From: Desulfoluna limicola
GTDB lineage: Bacteria > Desulfobacterota > Desulfobacteria > Desulfobacterales > Desulfolunaceae
DNA length: 64,000 bases
Assembly: GCF_021654575.1 (NCBI RefSeq)
Contig: NZ_AP024488.1
Location: 3,309,501-3,373,500, forward strand
Direction of reading: 5' to 3'
Each line of letters opens with the position of its first letter. Within the stretch, counting starts at the first letter, position 1. Made by a program: the position numbers and the translations under genes. The notes under the pieces were generated by a model. It searched no databases. It saw nothing but the letters and a program-made list of their open reading frames with translations, and was not told the DNA's origin. Shown in pieces: positions 36,034 to 44,056 of this stretch.

Positions 36034-36949
36034 GGTGGCACCTCACCTCTCCCTCGTCGGTTTCAAGCAAGGGGGGCATAAGAGTTAGGCAGGGATGGGT
36101 GGCCCGGGAGCAGCTGAAGGCAAAGGGGCACCCGCCGCCGCTCTTTTTCGGAAAACTCAGGCCTTGAAAAGGCTGGAATCCGTTCTGGGGCAATGCATTC
36201 CAGAGGCCCCTTGTGTAGGGGTGAACCAGGGCACCGGGCCTGCCAAAGGCATCTGCGCCGACGGTTTCAAGGGTCACCCCTGCGTAGCAGATGGAGACCC
36301 GGTCGCTGATGGAGAGAGCTGCGGCGATGTCGTGGGTGATGAGAAGAATGCCCTTGCCTGCATCGGCCAACTCCCGAAGGTGGTGCAACTCCTTTTGCAC
36401 CGATTCGGGATCGAGCCCGCTGGTGGGCTCATCGGCGATGAGAAGATCCGCCTCCCCCACCGTGGCTGTGGCGGTAAGCACCCGTTTGGCCATACCTCCT
36501 GAGATCTGGTGGGGATATTTCCCCTCCACCGAAGCCCCCAGGCCGTAGCGGTGAAAGATATCGGCCTGACTCTGTCGGGCTGCCCGCCGGGTCATCCCAC
36601 TGAGCCCGGCCGCGCGAACCACCTGCGCCTTCACCCGCACCAAGGGATTGAGGTATCCCACGGACTGAGGAACCAGGGCCATGGTGTTGCCCCGCAACGC
36701 TCGTTTGCGGGCCTCTGTCAGAACCTCCCCGTCGAATGCGAAGGTGCCTCCCACCTCGGCATTTGGTGGAAGAATCCCCAGCACTGCATGGGCCAGAAGG
36801 CTCTTACCCGCACCGCTGGAGCCGATGACGGCCACCACCTCACCGCGATTCACGCTCACCTCCATTGCAGAGATCACCTCCGTCCATTGTTTCCCCCTGC
36901 CGCTGCCGTACATGGAAAAGGCAACGGACAGATCATGTATTTCAAGCAT
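36026..36949 (-). CDS. Peptide/nickel-type ABC importer, ATPase 1
   Basis: 307-residue ATPase from ATG 36949, chosen because GGAGG lies 5 nt upstream; a longer frame starts 21 bp earlier. Walker A GSSGAGKSLL, signature QISGGMAKRVL, Walker B LLIADEPTSGLDPES and switch LLITHD. The C-terminal extension CPFAFSCSRATHPCLTLMPPL is the oligopeptide/dipeptide transporter tail whose cysteines can carry an Fe-S cluster in DppD-like proteins. Fourth gene of the importer operon. Confidence 0.88.
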   Translation of the reverse strand: MLEIHDLSVAFSMYGSGRGKQWTEVISAMEVSVNRGEVVAVIGSSGAGKSLLAHAVLGILPPNAEVGGTFAFDGEVLTEARKRALRGNTMALVPQSVGYLNPLVRVKAQVVRAAGLSGMTRRAARQSQADIFHRYGLGASVEGKYPHQISGGMAKRVLTATATVGEADLLIADEPTSGLDPESVQKELHHLRELADAGKGILLITHDIAAALSISDRVSICYAGVTLETVGADAFGRPGALVHPYTRGLWNALPQNGFQPFQGLSFPKKSGGGCPFAFSCSRATHPCLTLMPPLLETDEGEVRCHHA

Positions 36950-37041
36950 CGCACCCTCCGAATGGTTCATCGTGAATACCTCTTATTAAGACAAAATACC
37001 TCAGGCACGCTTTTGATTTTCCCTTTTGCTCCGTGCCCCGG

Positions 37042-37893
37042 CTACCTCCCTTCGCTCAGGCGGGGCGACAGCAAGAGGCGCAACTCATTGCCCGCCATGT
37101 CAAACAGCTTCACCGCACACACCAGGGCCACACCAGGGAATATGGCCAGCCACCAGTAGCCCGTGGAGAGGTGGCGCATCGACTCGGAGAGGAGCATGCC
37201 GATGGACGGGGTGTGGGGGGTCAGCCCGAACCCCAGAAAGGTGAGGGCTGCGGCGTGCAGGATGGCGTGGGGGACAAGAAGGACCGCCCCCACGACGAAC
37301 TGGGCCAGGAGATGGGGCATCATGTGGCGCCGGGCGATCTCCATGGGCGTGGCCCCCAGTTTTCCGGCGATATGAATGTACGGGGCCTCTTTGAGCTGAA
37401 GCACCTCGGCGCGGATGATGCGGGCCAGGCGCGGCCAGTGGGAGATGGCCACGGCGACGATCACCGCCTTGGCACCGCCCCCCAGAACAAAGGCCACGAG
37501 AACCAGAAGCACCAGGTGCGGCATGGACATAAAGAGGTCCACGGTAAGGGAGACAATGCTGTCGGCCCGGCGGCCCCCCACGGCGGCAACAATGCCAAGA
37601 GTCCCGGCAATCAACGCCGAACAAAGTGCGGCGGCCACCCCCACCCCGAGGCTTGTGCGCAAGCCCAGGAGGGTGCGGGTCATCATATCGCGTCCCAGCA
37701 TGTCCGTGCCCAGAAGATAATCCCAGGATGGCTTAAGGCGTCGGGCCAAAAGGTTGGTGGCCAGCCCCTCCTCCCCCACCAGCGCCCCGGCGATAAACAG
37801 AAGGGCAAAGGTAACCCCGATGAGAACCAGGGTGGTCCAGGCCCGAGTACGACGGTCTGCAAACATGCCCACATTTAATGTGTCAGTGACCAT
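37042..37893 (-). CDS. Peptide/nickel-type ABC importer, permease 2
   Basis: 283 residues from ATG 37893, which has GGAGG 6 nt upstream; the long open frame above it overlaps the other permease and is not used. About six helices. The DppC/NikC motifs include LLGTDMLGRDMMTRTLLGLRTSLGVG and the ATPase-contacting EAPYIHIAGKLGATPMEIARRHMMPHL. It overlaps the upstream permease gene by 11 bp. Confidence 0.88.
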   Translation of the reverse strand: MVTDTLNVGMFADRRTRAWTTLVLIGVTFALLFIAGALVGEEGLATNLLARRLKPSWDYLLGTDMLGRDMMTRTLLGLRTSLGVGVAAALCSALIAGTLGIVAAVGGRRADSIVSLTVDLFMSMPHLVLLVLVAFVLGGGAKAVIVAVAISHWPRLARIIRAEVLQLKEAPYIHIAGKLGATPMEIARRHMMPHLLAQFVVGAVLLVPHAILHAAALTFLGFGLTPHTPSIGMLLSESMRHLSTGYWWLAIFPGVALVCAVKLFDMAGNELRLLLSPRLSEGR

Positions 37894-38872
37894 GCTGCAC
37901 CTCCCGTCCTTCGTCGATGCGGGGATCCACAACCCGGTAAAGCAAGTCGGCCAGGGCGTTCCCCATGGATACAAACAGGGTGGTAAAGAGCACGACCCCG
38001 AGAAGCAGAGGCACATCCCCTCGAATTCCCGCCGCCACGGTGGCACGGCCCAGCCCGGGATAAGCAAACACCTGCTCGGCCAGCACCGACCCGCCGAAGA
38101 GTTCGCCCAGGGAGGCAAACTGCAGGGTAATGGCGGGCAGGGCGGCGTTTCGCAGCACATGGTAGGCTATGAGCCCGAAGGTTCCCTCCCCTTGCGCCCG
38201 GGCAAAGAGCACATAATCGCTTTGCATCGCCTCGATCACCTTCTCACGGGTATGCATGGCTATGGCAGCGATGCCGATGATGGAGAGAGTCAGGGCCGGA
38301 AGGATCAGGTGGTGCACCCTCTGGGCAAAGGTGATGGCGTTCGGATCCATCCCCGGGGGGGCGGCCCCACACAGGGGGGTCCAACCGAGCTGAACCGAGA
38401 AGATCACCAGCAGCACGATCCCAAGCCAGAAGGCGGGGGTTGAGGCCAGGGTCAGGGCGTAGATCCGGATCACCCGATCGATGAACCGTCCCTCCCACAC
38501 CCCGGCCACCACCCCTGCGGCAAACCCGATGAGTCCGGAGAGAAGCCAGGCCGCACCCATAAGGGCCAGGGAGTTTTGAAACCGCTTGACGATCACCCGG
38601 GCAACCGGCTCGTTGTAGACGGTGGAGTGCCCGAGGTCCCCCCGCACCACCTGCCCCGCCCATGACAAAAAGCGCTCATGGAGGGGCCGGTTCAGCCCCC
38701 ACTTTTCGGCGATAAGGGCCCTCTGGGCATCCCCCACCAGCATCATGTCGGCGCCGATGTAGGCATCCACCGGATCGATGGGAGAGTTGGCCACCAGAAC
38801 AAAGGAAAACAGGGAGACCAGGCCGAGGAGAATCACCATCCGAAGCCCCTTCCCGGAGATTGCTCGCAGCAT
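37883..38872 (-). CDS. Peptide/nickel-type ABC importer, permease 1
   Basis: 329 residues, six helices. DppB/NikB signatures are LLGLVSLFSFVLV, NSPIDPVDAYIG, WGLNRPLHERFLSW, GDLGHS, FARAQGEGTFGLIAYHVLRNAALP (EAA-like loop) and GGSVLAEQVFAYPGLG. GGAGG of its ribosome-binding site overlaps the stop of the binding-protein gene 3 bp away, so translation is coupled. Confidence 0.88.
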   Translation of the reverse strand: MLRAISGKGLRMVILLGLVSLFSFVLVANSPIDPVDAYIGADMMLVGDAQRALIAEKWGLNRPLHERFLSWAGQVVRGDLGHSTVYNEPVARVIVKRFQNSLALMGAAWLLSGLIGFAAGVVAGVWEGRFIDRVIRIYALTLASTPAFWLGIVLLVIFSVQLGWTPLCGAAPPGMDPNAITFAQRVHHLILPALTLSIIGIAAIAMHTREKVIEAMQSDYVLFARAQGEGTFGLIAYHVLRNAALPAITLQFASLGELFGGSVLAEQVFAYPGLGRATVAAGIRGDVPLLLGVVLFTTLFVSMGNALADLLYRVVDPRIDEGREVQHGH

Positions 38873-38875
38873 GGG

Positions 38876-40432
38876 CTACCTCCAGCTCCACTCGGTGATG
38901 TTAGCGGTGATTGGCCAACCGTGGCCGTGGGGCTCGATTTGGGAGACCCCCACATCAAGGCCATCTTTGACAAAGTAGGTATGGGTCAGGTTCACCAACC
39001 ACGCCCAGGGTGCATCGCCCCTTGTGCTTGCCCCCGTCTTCCCGTCCCACTGTGCTTTTTTCCAGGAGGCAAGGGACGCCTCAAAGCTGTCGGACGCCAT
39101 GGCCTCATCGAGGTAACCGTCCACGATATCGTTGACGTAATACCCGGCGTTGTAATGCCCCTGCCCGCTCAAGCCGCTGTGGTAAAGGTTGTACACCTCA
39201 ACGGGGTTATGGCTTCCCCAGCCGAAAAGAACGGCACAGGAGTGGTTCAACCGCTTGATCTCGTCCCAGCTTTTGCCGATGACCCTGGGGTGAATTCCCA
39301 CCTGGCGCATCATGTCGGCGCTCGCAAGGGCCAGCGCCTGCCGTGTGCTGTCCGAGGAGGGGTAGACAAGTGTAAATTCGGCCTTCACACCATTTTTTTC
39401 CCTCGGGCTCCCCTTCTTCACCTCCTTCCACCCTGCCGCCTCCAGGATGGCCACGGCACGTGCCGGGTCGCTGTCCTCAATGCGAGCCGTCGCCTCATCC
39501 CAGGGAAGGTCATCCACGACCCCATAGGCCACCCGGCCATACCCCTCAAGGATACCCGACACCAGCGCCTGTCTATCAATGGCGACATTGACAGCCATGC
39601 GGATCGCCGGGTCACTGGTGACGTTGTTGCCGATGGGCACCCCTGTCTTGTCGGCGTTGCCCTCATCGGGAACACAAGGAAACATGATGCCCCGGTTGTC
39701 CACACTGGCCACCGGATGCAGGCGCATGCCTTTCAGCTTCTGTACGGCAAGGGTCTGGGGCACGGCCACCACATCCACCTTGCCCGCCCTTGCCGCGGCA
39801 AAGGAGGTCTCTTCATCGGTGAAGAGAAACACCACCCGATCGATGGAAGGTTTTTTGCCGTAGTACAGCGGGTTGGCCTCAACCACCAAGTGCTCCCCTT
39901 CGGCCCAGGTCACGAGGGAGTATGGCCCGGAGCCCACGGGCCTTCGGGCGTACTGCGGCCCATGAAGATGTTTCGGAACGATGCCAAGGGTCACCAGCCG
40001 GTGCACAAAGGTAATCCGAGGTTCCTTCAACTTCAATGTCAGGGAGTAAGGTCCCGTCACCACGGCCTCTTCAAGCTCGGTCATGTCGTAACTGCCCCCT
40101 GCATGCCTGGCCGTGTTGAAGGTGTAAACCACGTCGTCGGCCGTGACGGGCGTGCCGTCGGAGAATTTCGCATCGTCACGAATGGTGACAACCCAGGTCA
40201 GCTTGTCCGCCTTGAGCTTCCAGGATCGCGCGAGATCCGCCACCACATTCATCTCGGCATCCCGCTTCAAAAGCGTGCTTTGAAACAAGGGGTTCCCGTA
40301 GCGCCCCCACCCCAAGATCGGGTCATAGCCTGTCCGGCTCTCTCCCCCTATCGCCAGAACCAGCTCTTTTGCCTGGACCGCTCCCGCCACCAGGCACAAC
40401 GCCACCACCAGAAAAATCACCACCCGTTTCAT
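38876..40432 (-). CDS. Peptide/nickel-type ABC importer, periplasmic binding protein
   Basis: SBP family 5 protein, 518 residues from ATG 40432 (AAGGAG 6 nt upstream), with signal peptide MKRVVIFLVVALCLVAGAVQA. Family signatures: FQSTLLKRDAEMNVVADLARSW, TIRDDAKFSDGTPVTADDVVYTF, RPVGSGPYSL and NNVTSDPAIRMAVNVAIDRQALV. The His-rich ending EPHGHGWPITANITEW resembles NikA/CntA-type proteins that bind nickel or metal chelates, so metal uptake is my preferred reading over peptides. A nickel supply would suit metalloenzymes of an anaerobe. First gene of the operon binding protein-permease-permease-ATPase-ATPase. Confidence 0.87.
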   Translation of the reverse strand: MKRVVIFLVVALCLVAGAVQAKELVLAIGGESRTGYDPILGWGRYGNPLFQSTLLKRDAEMNVVADLARSWKLKADKLTWVVTIRDDAKFSDGTPVTADDVVYTFNTARHAGGSYDMTELEEAVVTGPYSLTLKLKEPRITFVHRLVTLGIVPKHLHGPQYARRPVGSGPYSLVTWAEGEHLVVEANPLYYGKKPSIDRVVFLFTDEETSFAAARAGKVDVVAVPQTLAVQKLKGMRLHPVASVDNRGIMFPCVPDEGNADKTGVPIGNNVTSDPAIRMAVNVAIDRQALVSGILEGYGRVAYGVVDDLPWDEATARIEDSDPARAVAILEAAGWKEVKKGSPREKNGVKAEFTLVYPSSDSTRQALALASADMMRQVGIHPRVIGKSWDEIKRLNHSCAVLFGWGSHNPVEVYNLYHSGLSGQGHYNAGYYVNDIVDGYLDEAMASDSFEASLASWKKAQWDGKTGASTRGDAPWAWLVNLTHTYFVKDGLDVGVSQIEPHGHGWPITANITEWSWR

Positions 40433-40513
40433 GCACGTCTCCTTTTTACTTTTGGTTAAGAACGCAGACATAACAACGTGGACAAAAAAGCCATGCCTTC
40501 TATGGACAAAGTG

Positions 40514-40613
40514 CATGACAAAACCGTGCCTCCGGCGGCAAGGTGTGCCACCTTGAATGCTCTGAGCCTTCGTTCCTCAGGCTCTTCCCATTCGCTGACG
40601 GGCTACGCCCGTA
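40514..40613 (+). repeat. Repeat A copy upstream of the importer operon
   Basis: GTGCCTCCGGCGGC, AAGGTGTGCCACCTT, AATGCTCTGAGCC, GTTCCTCAGGCTC, ACGGGCTACGCCCGT. The gene-proximal end faces the binding-protein start codon 80 bp away. It lies inside the importer's leader or promoter region. Confidence 0.85.
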
Positions 40614-40899
40614 AATCTGGGTACCGCTGCCGCACAACGCATAAGGCTATGCACGTGCGTGCGCCGAGAGGCGATGCCAACCAGACGGCTGAGCATCAAA
40701 AAAGTCATCTGTTTGAGGGTTGCGGACGTTGATTCACCGTGAGCGGGGCCATCAAAAAAAGGCACAAAAAAAGCCAGCAACGCTCCGGCAGAATTCTCTC
40801 CTGCAACAAAGCCTTCCTGGCTCAATGATGGGTCTACTTTGGAATTGGTTTTTTCGTGGGACAACAGGCCTTCAGCCCGGAGGGGGAAATGTCATCGGT
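40614..40899. other. Intergenic region between divergent importer and ligase genes
   Basis: No gene seen. No NikR-type GTATGA-N16-TCATAC operator or recognisable riboswitch. Confidence 0.4.
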
Positions 40900-40954
40900 C
40901 TGCAGCGTGCCGCTGCAATTGATTTTCCCCTGCAGCTTTCCGCTGCAATTGATT
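40900..40954. promoter_or_regulatory. Two tandem inverted-repeat sites TGCAGC-N5-GCTGCA
   Basis: Direct repeats of about 25 bp start at 40900 and 40930 (period 30 bp); each holds the inverted repeat TGCAGC-N5-GCTGCA followed by ATTGATT. Two dyad sites about three helical turns apart suggest a cooperative repressor or activator site. They lie between the divergent importer operon and the ligase-like gene. Confidence 0.5.
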
Positions 40955-41153
40955 GGATACCACTTTTAGTCAACACCCAGCGGAATGTCAATAAATTTCA
41001 AACAATGATACCAAAAGCGAACAAATTACGCATAAGCTTCCAATCCGTTCCAGGATCGAACAGCGCCACCTTCCCGGGGCACCCCCCACCCATGCGAGCC
41101 GTGGGACCCCTCGTGCCCCGGCCCTTTCCATTGCCCCCCTCACGGGAACAATA

Positions 41154-41167
41154 CGGTACATGTACCG
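41154..41167. promoter_or_regulatory. 14-bp palindrome, candidate operator
   Basis: CGGTACATGTACCG, a perfect palindrome 19 bp upstream of a TTGACA box. Fits a dimeric repressor site such as those used by TetR-type fatty-acid regulators; the regulator is unknown. Confidence 0.4.
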
Positions 41168-41185
41168 ATTTATTTCAGGGTGTTA

Positions 41186-41214
41186 TTGACAGGCACGCCT
41201 ATATCCTTTATCCG
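41186..41214 (+). promoter_or_regulatory. Candidate promoter of the ligase-like gene
   Basis: Perfect -35 TTGACA (41186-41191), 17-bp spacer, weak -10 TATCCG (41209-41214), 70 bp upstream of the start codon. Confidence 0.45.
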
Positions 41215-41283
41215 TATGTAGAACTTTCTTCATCTTTCTGAACAGCGATTTATCATCATTGAGCCCCAGCGGAGAAGAAGAAC

Positions 41284-42681
41284 ATGATCACCTGCGCCGA
41301 CAAGCCCTGGCTTGCGAACTACGACACAGGAGTTCCCCCCACCCTGGATTACCATCGCCTCTCCCTGCCCCAGATGTTCCAAAACTCGGTGGGACGCCAC
41401 CCCCGGAACACCGCCCTGATCTATCAGGGACACCATATCACCTATGCCGAACTCCAGGTCCTGGTCCGCACCTTTGCCATCACCCTTACCACCCTGGGGG
41501 TAAAAAAAGGCGATGTGGTTGGCATCTGGCTTCCCAACACCGTGCCAGCGGTGGTGGCGTACTACGCGGCCCTCACCATGGGTGCCGTGGTGCTGATGTG
41601 CAACCCCCATTCCAGCAATCAAGAGATGCTCCAGCAGATGAACGATGCCGACGCCAGGCTCCTCATCACCCAGGATATCCTTGCCGAGCGCGCCATCGGT
41701 CTTCGCCGGGAAACACACATCCAAACCATCATCCACGCCTCCCTGGAAGATTACCTGCCATCCCCCCTGAAGTGGATCTTTCCCCTCGTTGCCAAAAAGC
41801 AAGGGCTTTCAGTCAAGGTCCCCGAGCATGAGGGCGTCTACAGCTGGTCAGTGGCCATGGACCTTAAGGGCACCCCCATACCGGAGCCGGTTATCCACCC
41901 GGACGAGGTGGCGGTCTACCTGTCTGCCGGCGGCCCCTCGGGCCGCACCAGAGGGGCACTGCTTACCCACGCCAACCTCACCACCATGGTGCAGATGTAC
42001 GAGGCATGGTTACAGCTGGATAAAGAAAAAGAACGGGTTCTGGCGTCCCCCCCCATCTTCCGTACGCTGGGCATGTCCGCCGCCATGAACCTTCCCATCC
42101 ACATGGGCTGGTCAACGGTTCTGGTCCCGACGCCCAACCCGGAAAAAATCCTTGAAGCGATTCGCAAATTCAAGCCCACCATGTACATGGGCGGCCTCGA
42201 AGATAATGCCCTGCCCAAAACCGACATCACGACCTCCAAGCCTTTGCCCCCCAGTGCCCCCTGCCTGCCTGCAAAACGCTTCCATCGGTTCAAAGAACTC
42301 ACCGGTATCTCCATCATCGAAGGATACAGCGTAACCGAAACCACCCCCCAGACACACCTGCCCCCCTTCAAAGGCCTCAAAAAAGCCGGCAGCATCGGCA
42401 TCCCCTTCCCCGACACCGAGGTGCGCATCATGGACATTGAAACCGGAACCCGGGAACTTGGTGTTGGCGAACAGGGAGAGATGTGGTTCAGGGGCCCCCA
42501 GATCTCCTTCGGCCACCTGGAAGGCTCCAACGAGGACAGCCCCGGCAATCAGGAGAAATGGTTGAAGTCAGGGGATATTGCCTGGATGGACGAAGACGGC
42601 TACTTCTATGTCGTGGGCAGAAAAAAAAGCCTGACACTCACAAGCGCCGGGCACATCGCCCCGAAGAAGATGGCATCGTAA
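41284..42681 (+). pseudogene. Truncated, degenerate acyl-CoA synthetase (AMP-ligase) relative
   Basis: 465 residues related to FadD-type ligases (ITYAELQVLVRTFAITLTTLGVKKGDVVGIWLPN, ALTMGAVVLMCNPHSS, IIEGYSVTETTP, SGDIAWMDEDGYFYVVGRKKS). The ATP-binding loop, usually TGGTTGxSKG, reads AGGPSGRTRG. The segment around residue 300 is shortened. The protein stops just after the hinge (GHIAPKKMAS), so the C-terminal domain of about 110 residues with the catalytic Lys is missing. A GACCTCCGGCGG repeat remnant starts 8 bp after the stop, suggesting the end was lost at a repeat. The frame is intact, so it may be made as an inactive or altered protein; I favour a decaying gene. Start ATG 41284 has a GGAG Shine-Dalgarno. 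Confidence 0.7.
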
Positions 42682-42805
42682 CCCCGGACCTCCGGCGGTG
42701 AGGACGACGAAAAATGCTTCGACATGAGACTGCCATTGCCACACAAAGCTCTGATGTTAGGGCCTCGATACATTTTAACCATAACACTATATGGGGCCTT
42801 GCCCC

Positions 42806-43366
42806 TTACGTGAACCATCTTGACAATACGGACGGATTTTTGATGGGGGGAGCAATCGGGGCAGACTTCCGAGCACCGTCAAGATACCCACGGCCCTCAT
42901 TCCCCTCACGGGTCACTGCCCCCCATACGGTGGCCACCACACGGGTCCACTGGTCATCGGGGTAGGATTTCACCACCTTCATCAGCTCCCCCGTAAACCA
43001 GGTGAACCGTTTCCTTTCCCGGGGGTCTGCAAAGGCAGGGTTCTTCTCCCGGAAATAAAGCACATCCATCACCCGCTCCAGGAGAGATGAGACCTGCCTG
43101 TCCGTCATGCCCTCTTTCCGGTCCAGATGACACAAGGCCCACGCCACCCACGCAGCCATCCTCTGCCGGTCGGTGTCATCCATCATCTGCTCATCATAAA
43201 AGGGCACCTGAGTGTAGTTGTAGCTCTTTTTGCTCCCTGAGTGATGGGAACACCCCTGGCACGCTTTGCCCCGGGTCTCATCACAACAGACGCTGCACAC
43301 AGGCTCACCGTGCTGAACGCACGCCCTTTTTCCCTTTCGCTGACCACATACCGGACACTTCGCCAT
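42806..43366 (-). CDS. Zinc-ribbon protein of unknown function
   Basis: 186 residues, ATG 43366 with GGAGA 4 nt upstream. The N-terminal 40 residues are a dense Cys/His metal-binding module (CPVC, CVQHGEPVCSVCC, CQGCSHH). A soluble helical domain follows (RMAAWVAWALCHLDRKEGMT, WFTGELMKVVKSYPDDQWTRVV). No family recognised. Monocistronic, converging on the ligase-like gene. Confidence 0.65.
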   Translation of the reverse strand: MAKCPVCGQRKGKRACVQHGEPVCSVCCDETRGKACQGCSHHSGSKKSYNYTQVPFYDEQMMDDTDRQRMAAWVAWALCHLDRKEGMTDRQVSSLLERVMDVLYFREKNPAFADPRERKRFTWFTGELMKVVKSYPDDQWTRVVATVWGAVTREGNEGRGYLDGARKSAPIAPPIKNPSVLSRWFT

Positions 43367-43389
43367 GGCATCTCCAAACTGATGAGGAT

Positions 43390-43480
43390 AAAAAAACAGC
43401 CTCCGGCGGCAAGGTGAGCCACCTTGAAGGCTGGTTGCCGCTGCGCTTTGCTCCTCGTTCCTCGGGTCTAATCACAGCGG
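43390..43480 (+). repeat. Repeat A copy upstream of the Zn-ribbon gene
   Basis: AAAAAACAGCCTCCGGCGGC, AAGGTGAGCCACCTT, GGTTGCCGCTGCG, CTCGTTCCTCGGG. The gene-proximal end faces the Zn-ribbon start 24 bp away. The rest of the gap to 43852 holds no gene. Confidence 0.85.
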
Positions 43481-43852
43481 TTTTTTGACAAAAAATATAA
43501 TACGCAAAACGGAATAATAGCAACAAGAGTGCGTCTTGGTGAATGGTGCACGTTCGTTTGTTAACTTTCCCTGGATGCCAATGCTGTCGTGTGAATGCCG
43601 CACGGGAGAGCGGCGCTCCACAACAACGTTCGTTCCTGCCGCGGCCCATGATTGCCTGTTTCCATGGAACGCCTCACTCCTGTGCGGCTCTTTTTTGCAG
43701 GGTAATAACCTGCGATGGTGAGTATTTCAATTTAAGGATAACTGTTTAGGAACAAAGATTGATAATTGTTCAGATTCAATTTGTCTTCCGGAGTTATTTC
43801 GGTACCAACCGGCCTGGCATCAGAGAACTTAATCTTCTGTTTTTCTGATATA

Positions 43853-44020
43853 AACCACGAAGCGGCCTTCGGGCTACACGGAGAAGATTGATCCTGTTCA
43901 GGCGTTGTTCACGGGCTTAGCCCGTCAGCGAATGTGACGTGCCCGAGGAACGAGGGCTCCGAGCATTCGCAAACCCGTTTTCAAGGTGGCTCACCTTGCC
44001 GCCGGAGGCACGCTTTTTTT
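43853..44020 (-). repeat. Repeat A, full-length copy upstream of hrpB
   Basis: The best-preserved copy: distal box ACCACGAAGCGGCCTTCGGG at 43853, ACGGGCTTAGCCCGT (43911-43925), GCGAATG...CATTCGC enclosing GCCCGAGGAACGAGGGC, AAGGTGGCTCACCTT, then GCCGCCGGAGGCACGC and seven T. On the plus strand the GGAGG is followed by an ATG opening an 8-codon frame that ends 8 bp before the hrpB start. Confidence 0.9.
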
Positions 44021-44056
44021 ATGGTATTTCCCGTCCGCATTTTATAGAACCGACTC

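Noticed and set aside
38678..40459. Long plus-strand open frame (593 codons) opposite the importer binding protein
   Set aside because: It is antisense to a gene with a clear signal peptide and family motifs; its own translation shows no domain and arises from GC-rich codon bias.
40433..41283. Search for a NikR operator or a cobalamin or nickel riboswitch before the importer operon
   Set aside because: Neither a GTATGA-N16-TCATAC site nor recognisable riboswitch boxes were found.
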